Shown one piece after another: positions 24,601-34,517 of a stretch of DNA of 64,000 bases (position 1 is the stretch's first letter; each line of letters begins with the position of its first letter). The stretch comes from Macrostomum hystrix. Taxonomy: Eukaryota > Platyhelminthes > Macrostomidae. Below the pieces are notes generated by a model. The model was not told the origin of the DNA and ran no database searches. It worked only from the letters and a program-made list of their open reading frames with translations. The stretch is from NCBI GenBank assembly GCA_950097015.1, contig CATNEN010000025.1:5322001-5386000 (forward strand), read 5' to 3'. Both the position numbers and the translations under genes were made by a program.

Positions 24601-27600
24601 CGCCGCAGCCGCCGCCGCTGCCGCCGCCGCCAAGCATGATTGAATTTGGCGTCCATTTCACTACGAGACCTGATCGTGAGAATTTCGCTCCTTTGTTTGA
24701 AAATTTGCGCGATTGAAACTGATTTAAAAAATGCTAAAAAAATTGTTGCTGCAATTATTGTTCACTTTCTGTACAACTTTTATCCAGTGAATACTCATGT
24801 CATGTCATGTCAGCAGGTCACTAGGGAAGCATCCTTACCTGTCTGGGTAGAATGCAGTGACAGGTAGCCGGGGCTGGCAGATCCCTGAGACGCAGCCTGG
24901 GACACTACTCCGTTCTTTCCGTACAGCAAAGCTGCCGTCGATAGATCCGTCTGGACTGTCATCGCCGACGAAGAGCCGGCTGCCCAAAGGTCGGCCCCGC
25001 CTAGACCGCCGCCGTAGAAGTGTCGGAGGACCTGCGAGAGGTTGGTCGTTAGATTTTTGAGATCACCAGTCTGGGAATGAATTTGATAATGCGGGCGTGG
25101 CAACTGAGAAAAGTGCTGTGTGTGTACAGTTTATTGTATGCAGTCAGTGATGTACAGTCTAGGGGTATGCAGTTTAGGGTGAGCAGTTTAGAATGAGCAG
25201 TTTAGGGTGAGCAGTTTAGGGTGAGCAGTTTAGAATGAGCAGTTTAGAATGAGCAGTTTAGGATGAGCAGTTTAGAATGAGCAGTTTAGGGTGAGCAGTT
25301 TAGGGTGAGCAGTTAAGGATGAGCAGTTTAGGGTGAGCAGTTTAGAATGAGCAGTTTAGGGTGAGCAGTTTAGGATGAGCAGTTTAGAATGAGCAGTTTA
25401 GGATGAGCAGTTTAGAATGAGCAGTTTAGAATGAGCAGTTTAGGGTGAGCAGTTTAGGGTGAGCAGTTTAGAATGAGCAGTTTAGGGTGAGCAGTTTAGG
25501 GTGAGCAGTTTAGGGTGAGCAGTTTAGGGTGAGCAGTTTATGGTGAGCAGTTTAGAATGAGCAGTTTAGGATGAGCAGTTTAGGGTGAGCAGTTTAGAAT
25601 GAGCAGTTTAGGATGAGCAGTTTAGAATGAGCAGTTTAGAATGAGCAGTTTAGGGTGAGCAGTTTAGGGTGAGCAGTTTAGAATGAGCAGTTTAGAATGA
25701 GCAGTTTAGAATGAGCAGTTTAGGGTGAGCAGTTTAGAATGAGCAGTTTAGGGTGAGCAGTTTAGGGTGAGCAGTTTAGGATGAGCAGTTTAGAATGAGC
25801 AGTTTAGGATGAGCAGTTTAGAATGAGCAGTTTAGGGTGAGCAGTTTAGGGTGAGCAGTTAAGGATGAGCAGTTTAGGGTGAGCAGTTTAGAATGAGCAG
25901 TTTAGGGTGAGCAGTTTAGGATGAGCAGTTTAGAATGAGCAGTTTAGGATGAGCAGTTTAGAATGAGCAGTTTAGGGTGAGCAGTTTAGGATGAGCAGTT
26001 TAGAATGAGCAGTTTAGGATGAGCAGTTTAGAATGAGCAGTTTAGAATGAGCAGTTTAGGGTGAGCAGTTTAGGGTGAGCAGTTTAGAATGAGCAGTTTA
26101 GAATGAGCAGTTTAGAATGAGCAGTTTAGGGTGAGCAGTTTAGAATGAGCAGTTTAGGGTGAGCAGTTTAGGGTGAGCAGTTTAGGATGAGCAGTTTAGA
26201 ATGAGCAGTTTAGGATGAGCAGTTTAGAATGAGCAGTTTAGGGTGAGCAGTTTAGGGTGAGCAGTTAAGGATGAGCAGTTTAGGGTGAGCAGTTTAGAAT
26301 GAGCAGTTTAGGGTGAGCAGTTTAGGATGAGCAGTTTAGAATGAGCAGTTTAGGATGAGCAGTTTAGAATGAGCAGTTTAGAATGAGCAGTTTAGGGTGA
26401 GCAGTTTAGGGTGAGCAGTTTAGAATGAGCAGTTTAGGGTGAGCAGTTTAGGGTGAGCAGTTTAGGGTGAGCAGTTTAGGGTGAGCAGTTTATGGTGAGC
26501 AGTTTAGAATGAGCAGTTTAGGATGAGCAGTTTAGGGTGAGCAGTTTAGAATGAGCAGTTTAGGGTGAGCAGTTTAGAATGAGCAGTTTAGGATGAGCAG
26601 TTTAGGGTGAGCAGTTTAGGATGAGCAGTTTAGAATGAGCAGTTTAGGGTGAGCAGTTTAGGGTGAGCAGTTTAGAATGAGCAGTTTAGAATGAGCAGTT
26701 TAGGATGAGCAGTTTAGAATGAGCAGTTTAGGATGAGCAGTTTAGAATGAGCAGTTTAGGGTGAGCAGTTTAGGGTGAGAAGTTAAGGATGAGCAGTTTA
26801 GGGTGAGCAGTTTAGAATGAGCAGTTTAGGGTGAGCAGTTTAGGGTGAGCAGTTTAGGGTGAGCAGTTTAGGGTGAGCAGTTTAGAATGAGCAGTTTAGG
26901 ATGAGCAGTTTGGAATGAGCAGTTTAGGGTGAGCAGTTTAGAGTGAGCAGTTTAGAATGAGCAGTTTAGAATGAGCAGTTTAGGATGAGCAGTTTAGAAT
27001 GAGCAGTTTAGGGTGAGCAGTTTAGGATGAGCAGTTTAGGGTGAGCAGTTTAGGATGAGCAGTTTAGAATGAGCAGTTTAGAATGAGCAGTTTAGAGTGA
27101 GCAGTTTAGGGTGAGCAGTTTATGGTATATTTGTATTTTTATATTCCCTCGAGTATATTCAGTAGAGTCTAGGGTGTACAAGTTATGATGTAAAGTCAAG
27201 GATTACAGTTTAGGGTGTACAGTTTACTGTGCACAATGGGTACCAGAATTTTCTGGGGTAAAAATTGGTTGGTTTTGTTGCCTCCCCAGTCCGTGGACTG
27301 GAAAACAGTACAAAGGCTTTTTAATTCGCCATGTAATACCCAAGTGAGTGATTTATTTACAATAGTGAATTCAGTCTAGTATGTACTCAGACATTCTGTG
27401 AAAATTCTGTCGCTTTAAGGATGACCAAATCCCGCGTTAATTTGTGCATCTTAATGCTAACCCATCATTTTCTATTTTTAAAGTCTCCCTTGGACAAAAT
27501 AAAATATAATCAACAACAAAACATTATACAAATAAATAGTCGGCGCCACTTTACCTCAATATCCTATTAATGGATTTATTTATCAGTCGCGCGTGCCACT

Positions 27601-30600
27601 GTGTCGACTTGATTGTGGTCTGGAACTGTTCCGGAAGCTGTCCCTAGCGACCGATTTCCTCAGTCGGCTCAGCGTCCCAGGGAGGGAGGGCTGGTAACGA
27701 GAGAAGCTGTGAGCAAACCCTTGCCGTCTCTCTCCTTATCCCTCCTGCTGCAGATTCGCTTAATCTTCTTTATTTCTCTGCCAGCCTCTGATAGTCTCGA
27801 GGTCAAGTAATTGGACTTGGTCTCGCCCGGGCCTGTCAGGACCTCCTCACTGTCGCCCTCCATTCGATCCCTCGCCTTTCTTGTAATATTATATCAATTC
27901 AACAATATTTTTCTTCGCCTTTAAGTACAGCTACCGAATCATTTTCCTGATTGATGGCTTGCATGCCGAAGTTCTTAATTTGGGTTTCAAAATGAAAATC
28001 ACCATTTTCTAACGATACTTTCTCTGTCGTCTTTTTAAGTTAATTGACTTTATTAGTACATTGGGCAAATACCGTCAGTAATAATTTTAGCGTTTTATAA
28101 ATCCATTTTATATTTTCCCCTTTGTACATTGTATCGGGAATTAATTTTGCTCCTATTTCAGTGGGAAAAAAATATTTTTTTAATTGCAGGAAGGCTGCGG
28201 GCAATGGCACATTATTTGGTGACACTAGACCCGCAGCCAGCGAGGAAGCAGTTCTGCCCATTCCGCTGACTCCTGAGCACACACGCACACAGATACTGTA
28301 CCAGGCATACGCTCACACAGGTGTGTACATCTGCCCTGACTTTCTCATCGTCAGGCAGTGTACATTTCACTGTGCCTTGGAGGTTGGCCCTCAAGGGCGT
28401 TAATTGCACGACAAGCCACCAAGCCTTCTCTCCGCGGCTGCGCCCCAAATGAATGTGTCCTCGCCGCAGAATCGAGCTGACGGACCTTGGCAGATTGTCA
28501 GGAGTATCTCCCATGTTATTTCAGGGAAATCCCTTTTTATCGATCTCTGTTTTTGATAAATATCCTTTCGATTAATCAAGCTTTAGAAGAATTCTCTAAT
28601 GTATTGATCGTTTAGTGTTTTGAAACCGTATTTTTCATAGATTTTTTGGGGAATACCAATTTAATTTGTATAGTTTTCTGTGCATTCCTGGAAATCCTTT
28701 CATGCGGTAACTTTCTGGATTTCTTTTGCCTTCAAATCATTTCAGGAAAACAATTTTCTTGTTTTCGATATATCTCGTACTCGTATTTTTATCTGGGGAA
28801 TCCCCTTTTGTATCGATCTGATTTTGTGGGAAATCCTCTTAGCATCTATCACGGTGAATGTTGGGAATCCCCCTCGCAACAATTCAAGAGCTTTGAGATT
28901 CCCCTCCCACTAGGCAACAAAAAAATTCCAAGAGTACAAACTCGGAGTGACGTCGTCCTGTTTGTCCGTGGCGAACCCGGTGAGCTTTTCATTGGCGACG
29001 CAACCAGGTGTCGCTGCAGCAGCTCCTCGGTGCTCCGCTCCTTGAACGCGTAGCTCATCGACTTCGCCTTTGTATAGTCCAGAGCGCAAGGCCCAACTGT
29101 GGCGCGAGGCGAGTTGGGATTAGGGATTTATAATGGGATTTGAGGTTTGGAATCTTCAACTGTGGGATTCGAGATTTGAGATGGGATTTGAGGTTTTTGG
29201 GAATTTTAGACGGAAGAGTGGGATTTGAGATTTAGGAGAGGGATTTGAGATTGAGGAGAGGGATTTGAGATTGAGGAGAGGGATTTGAGATTTAGGAGAG
29301 GGATGTGAGATTTAGGAGAGGGATGTGAGATTTAGGAGAGGGATGTGAGATTTAGAAGAGGGATTTAAGATTTAGGAGAGGGATTTGAGATTTAGGAGAG
29401 GGATTTGAGATTTAGGAGAGCGACTTAAAATCTGTGAGTGGGATTTGAGATTTAGGAGAGGAATTTGAGATCTATGAGAGGGATTCATTATTTTATTGTG
29501 GGAATTGAGATTTATGGATGGCATCTTTTATTTATGAGTGGGGTTTGAGATTGAATATTTTAGAATCGAGGCCTTACTTACCCAGGAGCGAAGCCAGCAG
29601 AGGTCCATCGCATGGATCAGCAACAATGCTCTCAGTCTCGTAGTAAAGTCTAGACTGCTCAACCAGGTGCTCAACAATCTTGGCCAACCGCTTCTCCAGC
29701 AGGGCCACCCGGATCCACTGGTACTTCGGCAGGCTGGGCGTCGTTGCTCGCCTCTGATTGGCCGACGCCACGCTGTTGGCGATGTCTACGGCCAAACGGT
29801 CGGTCACGTGTTTAGCCGGCTGGAACGACTTGGCGACGCGGTGCAAGAGGGCCAGGGTGCTGTTCTCTTGAAATACGCCCGGCAGCAGGCTCTGCCGCTT
29901 CAGGCCGTACAGGAGGCAGCTCTCGACTCCGGCTTGAATGAATCGGAGGTTTGCGATTGGTCATTGCACTGAAGGATTGGTGAAAGGGGGTAATAACCGA
30001 CTCTGAAGGATGGGTGGAGAATGAGTAATTTACCCTGATGGATGGGTGGTTGGGGCAATAGACGAATCTGAAGGATGTTTGGGAGGGGGTAATAATCATC
30101 CTTGAAGGATGAGCGGAAGGGATATTAACCCACCCTGAAGGATGGGTGGAAGGGATAATGCCCGACCCTGAAGGATGGGTGGAAGGGGGGTAATAATCCA
30201 CCCTGAAGGATAAGTAACTGAGGTTAACGTCTCAGAAGATTCAGGCTGACATCTCAGAAGATTCAGGCTGACGTCTCAGAAGATTCAGGCTAACCCCTCA
30301 GAAGATTCAGGCAAACCCCCCAGAAGATTCAGGCAAACCCCCAGAAGATTCAGGCTGACGTCTCAGAAGATTCAGGCAAACCCCCCAGAAGATTCAGGCT
30401 ACCCCCCAGAAGATTCAGGCAAACCCCCCAGAAGATTCAGGCAAACCCCCCAGAAGATTCAGGCAAACCCCCCAGAAGATTCAGGCAAACCCCCCGAAGA
30501 TTCAGGCTGACGTCTCAGAAGATTCAGGCTAACCCCTCAGAAGATTCAGGCTAACCCCTCAGAAGATTCAGGCTAACCCCTCAGAAGATTCAGGCTAACC

Positions 30601-32273
30601 CCTCAGAAGATTCAGGCTAACCCCTCAGAAGATTCAGGCTAACCCCTCAGAAGATTCAGGCTAACCCATCAGAAGATTCAGGCAAACCCCCCAGAAGATT
30701 CAGGCTAACCCCTCAGAAGATTCAGGCTAACCCCTCAGAAGATTCAGGCTAACCCCTCAGAAGATTCAGGCTAACCCCTCAGAAGATTCAGGCTAACCCC
30801 TCAGAAGATTCAGGCTAACCCCTCAGTAGATTCAGGCTAACCCCTCAGAAGATTCAGGCTAACCCCTCAGAAGATTCAGGCTAACCCCTCAGAAGATTCA
30901 GGCTAACCCCTCAGAAGATTCAGGCTAACCCATCAGAAGATTCAGGCAAACCCCCCAGAAGATTCAGGCTAACCCCTCAGAAGATTCAGGCTAACCCCTC
31001 AGAAGATTCAGGCTAACCCCTCAGAAGATTCAGGCTAACCCCTCAGAAGATTCAGGCTAACCCCTCAGAAGATTCAGGCTAACCCCTCAGAAGATTCAGG
31101 CTAACCCCTCAGAAGATTCAGGCTAACCCCTCAGTAGATTCAGGCTAACCCCTCAGAAGATTCAGGCTAACCCCTCAGAAGATTCAGGCTAACCCCTCAG
31201 AAGATTCAGGCTAACCCCTCAGAAGATTCAGGCTAACCCCTCAGTAGATTCAGGCTAACCCCTCAGAAGATTCAGGCTAACCCCTCAGAAGATTCAGGCT
31301 AACCCCTCAGAAGATTCAGGCTAACCCCTCAGAAGATTCAGGCTAACCCCTCAGAAGATTCAGGCTAACCCCTCAGAAGATTCAGGCAAACCCCCCAGAA
31401 GATTCAGGCAAACCCCTCAGAAGATTCAGGCTAACCCCCCCAGAAGATTCAGGCAAACCCCTCAGAAGATTCAGGCAAACCCCCCAGAAGATTCAGGCTA
31501 ACCCCCCAGAAGATTCAGGCTAACGTCTCAGAAGATTCAGGCTAACGTCTCAGAAGATTCAGGCTAACGTCTCAGAAGATTCAGGCTAACGTCTCAGAAG
31601 ATTCAGGCTAACGTCTCAGAAGATTCAGGCTAACGTCTCAGAAGATTCAGGCTAACGTCTCAGAAGATTCAGGCTAACGTCTCAGAAGATTCAGGCTAAC
31701 CCCTCAGAAGATTCAGGCTAACGTCTCAGAAGATTCAGGCTAACCCCTCAGAAGATTCAGGCTAACCCCTCAGAAGATTCAGGCTAACCCCTCAGAAGAT
31801 TCAGGCTAACCCATCAGAAGATTCAGGCAAACCCCCCAGAAGATTCAGGCTAACGTCTCAGAAGATTCAGGCTAACGTCTCAGAAGATTCAGGCTAACCC
31901 CTCAGAAGATTCAGGCTAACGTCTCAGAAGATTCAGGCTAACGTCTCAGAAGATTCAGGCTAACCCCTCAGAAGATTCAGGCTAATGTGACGGTGAAAAT
32001 AAACATTAAAATGTTCAACAGTCAAAGGCTGAAGCGACACTCACAGCACAGCTGTGCGATCACCGCGCTCTCTTCGTGAATGAACTTCCTGGCGACCGAC
32101 TCCTCCATCAGCTGTTTGACTTCGCGTTTCACCTGGCACAGCAGGGCCTCGCGATTAGCTGCCCGGATTCCACCGGCGCCGTTGCCGACGTCGTCGTTGC
32201 TCAGAGGCGACGACTCGGCCCGATGAAATCGGTGAGCAGCCTGAGACACGAATTTCGGCAACAAATGCGACAT
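9540..32273 (-). CDS. SGSM: Small G-protein signalling modulator (RUN-PH-TBC RabGAP)
   Basis: A Rab/Rap-binding GTPase-activating protein of the SGSM1/SGSM2 type. My exon model (minus strand, 5' to 3'): 32273-32045, 29932-29582, 29096-28942, 25031-24839, 24669-24432, 24111-23793, 23122-22904, 22801-22472, 21973-21598, 20197-20115, 18992-18843, 18618-18201, 17526-17359, 9631-9540. Every junction is GT-AG, all phases agree, and the total is 1,106 codons plus TGA, close to the vertebrate proteins. Order: RUN domain (about residues 30-230), PH-like Rab-binding domain (about 320-560), then TBC (about 640-1090) with a long insert. Arginine-finger motif IDKDVTR (I845-R851) and glutamine-finger YIQ (884-886) are both intact, so GAP activity is expected. 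PolyQ tracts lie in exons 9 and 12. Weakest points: the start codon (first in-frame ATG after a stop), the exon 3 donor GTTTGT and the exon 8 donor GTTCGC. Confidence 0.93.
9665..17279. repeat. 28-bp satellite filling SGSM intron 13
   Basis: Roughly 270 copies of a 28-bp unit built on TTTCTCATCATCCAGAATCT followed by CACCCCAT or CAATTCAT; a 27-bp form ends CACCCAT. The first 90 bp (9,665-9,755) are a related shorter repeat with CCCTACTTAGTC. The array runs from about 33 bp inside the acceptor to about 78 bp from the donor of intron 13 (9,632-17,358). All plus-strand frames lack stops, which creates false open frames of up to 1,981 codons. A degenerate block lies at about 14,210-14,940. Confidence 0.96.
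17359..22801 (-). CDS. SGSM: SGSM exons 8-13: TBC domain
   Basis: Exon 8 (22801-22472) holds [17 protein letters not shown] and [16 protein letters not shown]. Exon 9 (21973-21598) starts [19 protein letters not shown]. Exon 10 (20197-20115) is an 83-nt Ser/Ala-rich linker exon. Exon 11 (18992-18843) carries the arginine finger. Exon 12 (18618-18201) carries [15 protein letters not shown] and ends at LLLDFKR. Exon 13 (17526-17359) encodes [16 protein letters not shown] and [15 protein letters not shown]. Confidence 0.93.
17743..18113 (+). repeat. SINE-A copy 1, full length with target duplication
   Basis: tRNA-derived head with box A-like GGCAGAGCGGTAAACGCG and box B-like GTTCGATTCC. The body includes GTGTACACTGCCTGACGATG and GTGTGTGCTCAGGAGTCAGC, ending GCCCGCAACCCTCC with a TTATTA tail. 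TAATTTGAC at 17,729-17,737 recurs at 18,105-18,113 and reads as a 9-bp target-site duplication. It sits in SGSM intron 12, antisense to the gene. Confidence 0.85.
18655..18835. repeat. Short tandem array in SGSM intron 11
   Basis: About five imperfect copies of a unit of about 35 bp containing CAGGAACAGAAATCCTCAGG and AACTCAGCGATTCTT. It starts about 10 nt inside the intron 11 donor (18,842). Confidence 0.75.
19540..20030. repeat. 19-bp array in SGSM intron 10
   Basis: About 26 copies of AATATCCCACACCCTACAG with a few variants (TTATCCTAC, CCCAACCGA). A block of several units recurs twice (about 19,740 and 19,860), so local segmental duplication has occurred. Confidence 0.93.
20530..21590. 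repeat. 19/24-bp array in SGSM intron 9
   Basis: Two related monomers: a 19-mer AAATCCCACAAGAAATCTC (about 20,570-21,140) and a longer form with CACGAACCCGAATCTC (about 21,140-21,590). It abuts the intron 9 donor directly: GTATGTGATTCGGGTTCGTG already reads into the repeat. Confidence 0.94.
21990..22432. repeat. 18-bp array in SGSM intron 8
   Basis: About 24 copies of TACTCACTCTACCTCACC with TCAACC and CTTACT variants. In the sense (minus) strand each unit contains GTGAGTAG and AGGTGAG, which resemble 5' splice sites. The array begins about 40 nt after the intron 8 donor. Confidence 0.93.
22904..25031 (-). CDS. SGSM: SGSM exons 4-7: PH-like Rab-binding region
   Basis: Exon 4 (25031-24839) has LLYGKNGVV and PGYLSLHS. 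Exon 5 (24669-24432) has VKWTPNSIM, then a Gly/Ser/Pro-rich insert. Exon 6 (24111-23793) has [24 protein letters not shown] and [10 protein letters not shown]. Exon 7 (23122-22904) has TDFVFRIVL. These are hallmark SGSM segments in family order. A nine-glycine run sits in exon 6. Confidence 0.92.
23145..23790. repeat. 15-bp array in SGSM intron 6
   Basis: About 43 copies of GATCTGGGATCTGAG, very homogeneous. Its first unit starts three bases after the donor: exon 6 ends in GCG, then GTAAGATCCTCAGATCCC. It occupies nearly the whole 670-nt intron. Confidence 0.96.
24265..24395. repeat. Short array in SGSM intron 5
   Basis: Six or seven imperfect copies of ACTCAATGACACAAAGTGT and shorter forms, starting about 36 nt after the intron 5 donor. 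Confidence 0.75.
25155..27125. repeat. 14-bp array in SGSM intron 3
   Basis: About 140 copies of GTGAGCAGTTTAGG, mixing GGGTGAGC, GGATGAGC and GAATGAGC variants. A rare marker AGTTAAGGAT recurs at about 25,311, 25,857, 26,263 and 26,781, all offsets being multiples of 14, which marks higher-order duplication. It ends about 120 nt before the exon 4 acceptor. Confidence 0.95.
27236..27312 (+). repeat. SINE-C 3' fragment
   Basis: TGGGTACCAG, then CCCCAGTCCGTGGACTGGA, in the same order as the end of the SINE-C copy at 52,305. Strongly truncated. Confidence 0.5.
27313..28185. other. Part of SGSM intron 3, no repeat recognised
   Basis: Unique AT-rich intron sequence. I see no exon that would fit between SGSM exons 3 and 4: their phases already match and the protein aligns without a gap. 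Confidence 0.5.
28188..28490 (-). repeat. SINE-A copy 2 (head truncated)
   Basis: Reverse orientation relative to copy 1: GGCTGCGGGCAATGGCAC, then the ACTCCTGAGCACACACGCAC and CATCGTCAGGCAGTGTACA blocks. The head ends in a damaged GAATCGAGC instead of GAATCGAAC. Same strand as SGSM, in intron 3. Confidence 0.85.
28942..32273 (-). CDS. SGSM: SGSM exons 1-3: RUN domain
   Basis: Exon 1 (32273-32045) encodes the RUN start with [20 protein letters not shown] and ends in phase 1 at GTGAGT. Exon 2 (29932-29582) encodes [12 protein letters not shown] through [20 protein letters not shown] and DGPLLASLL. Exon 3 (29096-28942) begins [13 protein letters not shown] and includes STEELLQRH. These blocks follow the SGSM RUN order without gaps, which fixes both long introns. 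Confidence 0.92.
29150..29560. repeat. 20-bp array in SGSM intron 2
   Basis: About 18 copies of GGGATTTGAGATTTAGGAGA and close variants, beginning about 25 nt after the intron 2 donor (29,581). The core GGGATTTGAGATTT is the reverse complement of the core of the intron 9 array. Confidence 0.92.
29970..30210. repeat. Array of about 35 bp in SGSM intron 1
   Basis: About seven imperfect copies containing CCTGAAGGATGGGTGGAAGG and GGTAATAA, close to the exon 2 acceptor. Confidence 0.85.
30215..31985. repeat. 22-bp array in SGSM intron 1
   Basis: About 80 copies of a 22-bp unit starting CAGAAGATTCAGGCTAACCC. Sub-variants (ACGTCT, ACCCCT, AACCCCC) are arranged in blocks. It starts about 60 nt after the intron 1 donor at 32,044. 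Confidence 0.95.
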
Positions 32274-33254
32274 GCCTCCGCGACAATGACTCGAACAGAC
32301 TAGTCAAATTTATCTTCGAGTATTGCCACTGCCGCAGCCAATAATTAGTGTTAGCAGCTGTCTCCGTGTCAGCATTTGAGCATTCAATCAAACCGCTTTC
32401 ACAGATTTAAGCGTAGTCCAGATTTTGGCTCTGCAGTTATTTTTTACTGAAGCTCATTGCGGGGTTTGTCCGAATTGGCCTTAATCCTCTCCTAGGAGAT
32501 CCCAAAGCTAACCAGCCAATGGGGGGTTCCACAGTCAGTCTGCCGGATCCCATAACGGGACAGGGATAGAAAAACGACTGAGGCGGCTGGGGTCTTTGAG
32601 CACAATGTACGGGTCGGGCGGAGGGGAGAGATGGAAAGAAGGAATTCGTCCATTTGTGCTCAGACCTCTTTTGGGGAGATAGAGAATAACGAATAGAGAG
32701 ATATAGTGGACTAAAAGTACTCGCCTGAGTACGCGGAGAGTCGCACACCCACCCCTCCTTTCTCCCTCCCTTCCCATTTCTCGTCCCAGCCTCAAGCCCT
32801 CCCCCCCTATTCCAATAAGCAGCTTTTATTGGGAGTCGTGAAATAACTGGATGTACGAATATCATTTTGGCTTCACAGACCTGATGAGTACATCCTCATC
32901 CGAGCTCTATCTACTATGAATCTCAACGAATATTGCTCGCTTCTGTGAAATCATAATAAATTGTCAATTTTAGTCAACATTTTACAACCTAAACGACACC
33001 GCAACTCACATTTATGGGTTTTTGAAAAAATATGTTATCTTTTTTCATCCCCTTTTAAACAGCAGTTTAACAATTCATTCTTCTCCATGCTTTTTGCAAT
33101 CCAATTTTTGCCTGCTGACATGGAGAATAAAATTTATGGCAGCGAGCCAGACTTTGTTTGGCCACTTGCCGTAGTTTTTTTGCATAGCGCGTTTTACTTT
33201 TCTACTGTTAGTAGTAATTCTTGTCTTCTGCAGTTAGAAAAATATGTAAATTTG
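32274..33254. other. 5' flank of SGSM
   Basis: Contains the presumed SGSM 5' end. 32,535-32,800 is purine/pyrimidine-skewed. Overlapping short frames exist on the minus strand, but none shows a domain or continues the SGSM frame, which meets an in-frame stop just upstream of 32,273. Confidence 0.45.
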
Positions 33255-33950
33255 GTGGCAGAGGAGACAGAGGAGACAGAGGAGACAGAGGAGACAGAGG
33301 AGACAGAGGAGACAGAGGAGACAGAGGAGGCAGAGGAGGCAGAGGAGACAGAGAAGGCAGAGGAGACAGAGAAGGCAGAGGAGGCAGAGGAGACAGAGGA
33401 GACAGAGGAGACAGAGGAGACAGAGGAGACAGAGGAGACAGAGAAGGCAGAGGAGGCAGAGGAGACAGAGGAGACAGAGGAGACAGAGGAGACAGAGGAG
33501 ACAGAGGAGACAGGGGAGACAGAGAAGGCAGAGGAGACAGAGGAGACAGAGGAGACAGAGGAGACAGAGGAGACAGGGGAGACAGAGAAGGCAGAGGAGA
33601 CAGAGGAGACAGAGGAGACAGAGGAGACAGAGGAGACAGAGGAGACAGAGGAGACAGAGGAGACAGAGGAGACAGAGGAGACAGGGGAGACAGAGAAGGC
33701 AGAGGAGACAGAGGAGACAGAGGAGACAGAGGAGACAGAGGAGACAGAGGAGACAGAGGAGACGGAGAAGGCAGAGGAGACAGAGGAGACAGAGGAGACA
33801 GAGGAGACAGAGGAGACAGAGAAGGCAGAGGAGACAGAGGAGACAGAGGAGACAGAGAAGGCAGAGGAGACAGAGGAGACAGAGGAGACAGAGAAGGCAG
33901 AGGAGATAGAGGAGGCAGACGAGACAGAGGAGGCAGAGGAGACAGAATAG
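33255..33950. repeat. 9-bp GAGACAGAG array
   Basis: About 77 copies of GAGACAGAG with GAGGCAGAG, GAGAAGGCA and GGGGAGACA variants. 9 is a multiple of 3, so all frames stay open on both strands (Glu-Glu-Thr, Arg-Gly-Asp, Ser-Pro-Leu and others). Not a gene. Confidence 0.95.
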
Positions 33951-34002
33951 GCAAAGGAACAGAGGTGGAAGAGGAGACAGAGGAGGGAGCGGACCCTGCC
34001 AG

Positions 34003-34188
34003 GTGAATAATAATTGGTTAATTGAACCAGTTACGCTGCACAGCAACCAGTTCCTACTCCTGGTCAGTGAGCAGTGGCATCTATACGGCACACACGATCT
34101 CATCCGCCGATCGGTTTCCGCCTGTCCCAACAATTTCCTTGTCACGCTAGATCAGCAGGAAATGATTGGCGCAGGGATAGAGCAGTAA
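34003..34188 (+). other. Possible exon, unrecognised
   Basis: An open frame with exon-like composition encodes WLIEPVTLHSNQFLLLVSE and HLYGTHDLIRR, up to TAA at 34,186. I do not recognise it. There is no partner exon in view, and the 9-bp array lies directly upstream. It could be a stray exon, a decayed gene or chance. Confidence 0.25.
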
Positions 34189-34517
34189 AGTGTAGAAAAA
34201 ATACCTTAAATCCCCTCTGTGTGTGCGACCCGCCCACAGAGAGAAGTGAATCAGAAGGGTCTCGGTGTGCGATCAGACGGTGTCCTGCCAGTCACTCTGT
34301 CTCTAGCTCCCCCTCTCTCTCACTCGCCATCCCCTTCCGTCCGTCGCGATCCTCATCTGCCGTTTTCTCTCAATATACGAAGATAATATTCTCTCTACCT
34401 CCCTGCAGCAGCCGCCGCCCAGACAAAGCATATCTCTTCCCGTAGTAGTTTCAGCGGAGTCGTCAGACATTATTATGTTTGCGCAGCCTTGCAGGCCCGG
34501 GTGATAAATCTCAACTA

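Noticed and set aside
33208-34145. Glu-Thr, Arg-Gly-Asp, Ser-Pro-Leu and Leu-Cys repeat proteins
   Set aside because: A 9-bp repeat is open in every frame on both strands, so openness carries no information.
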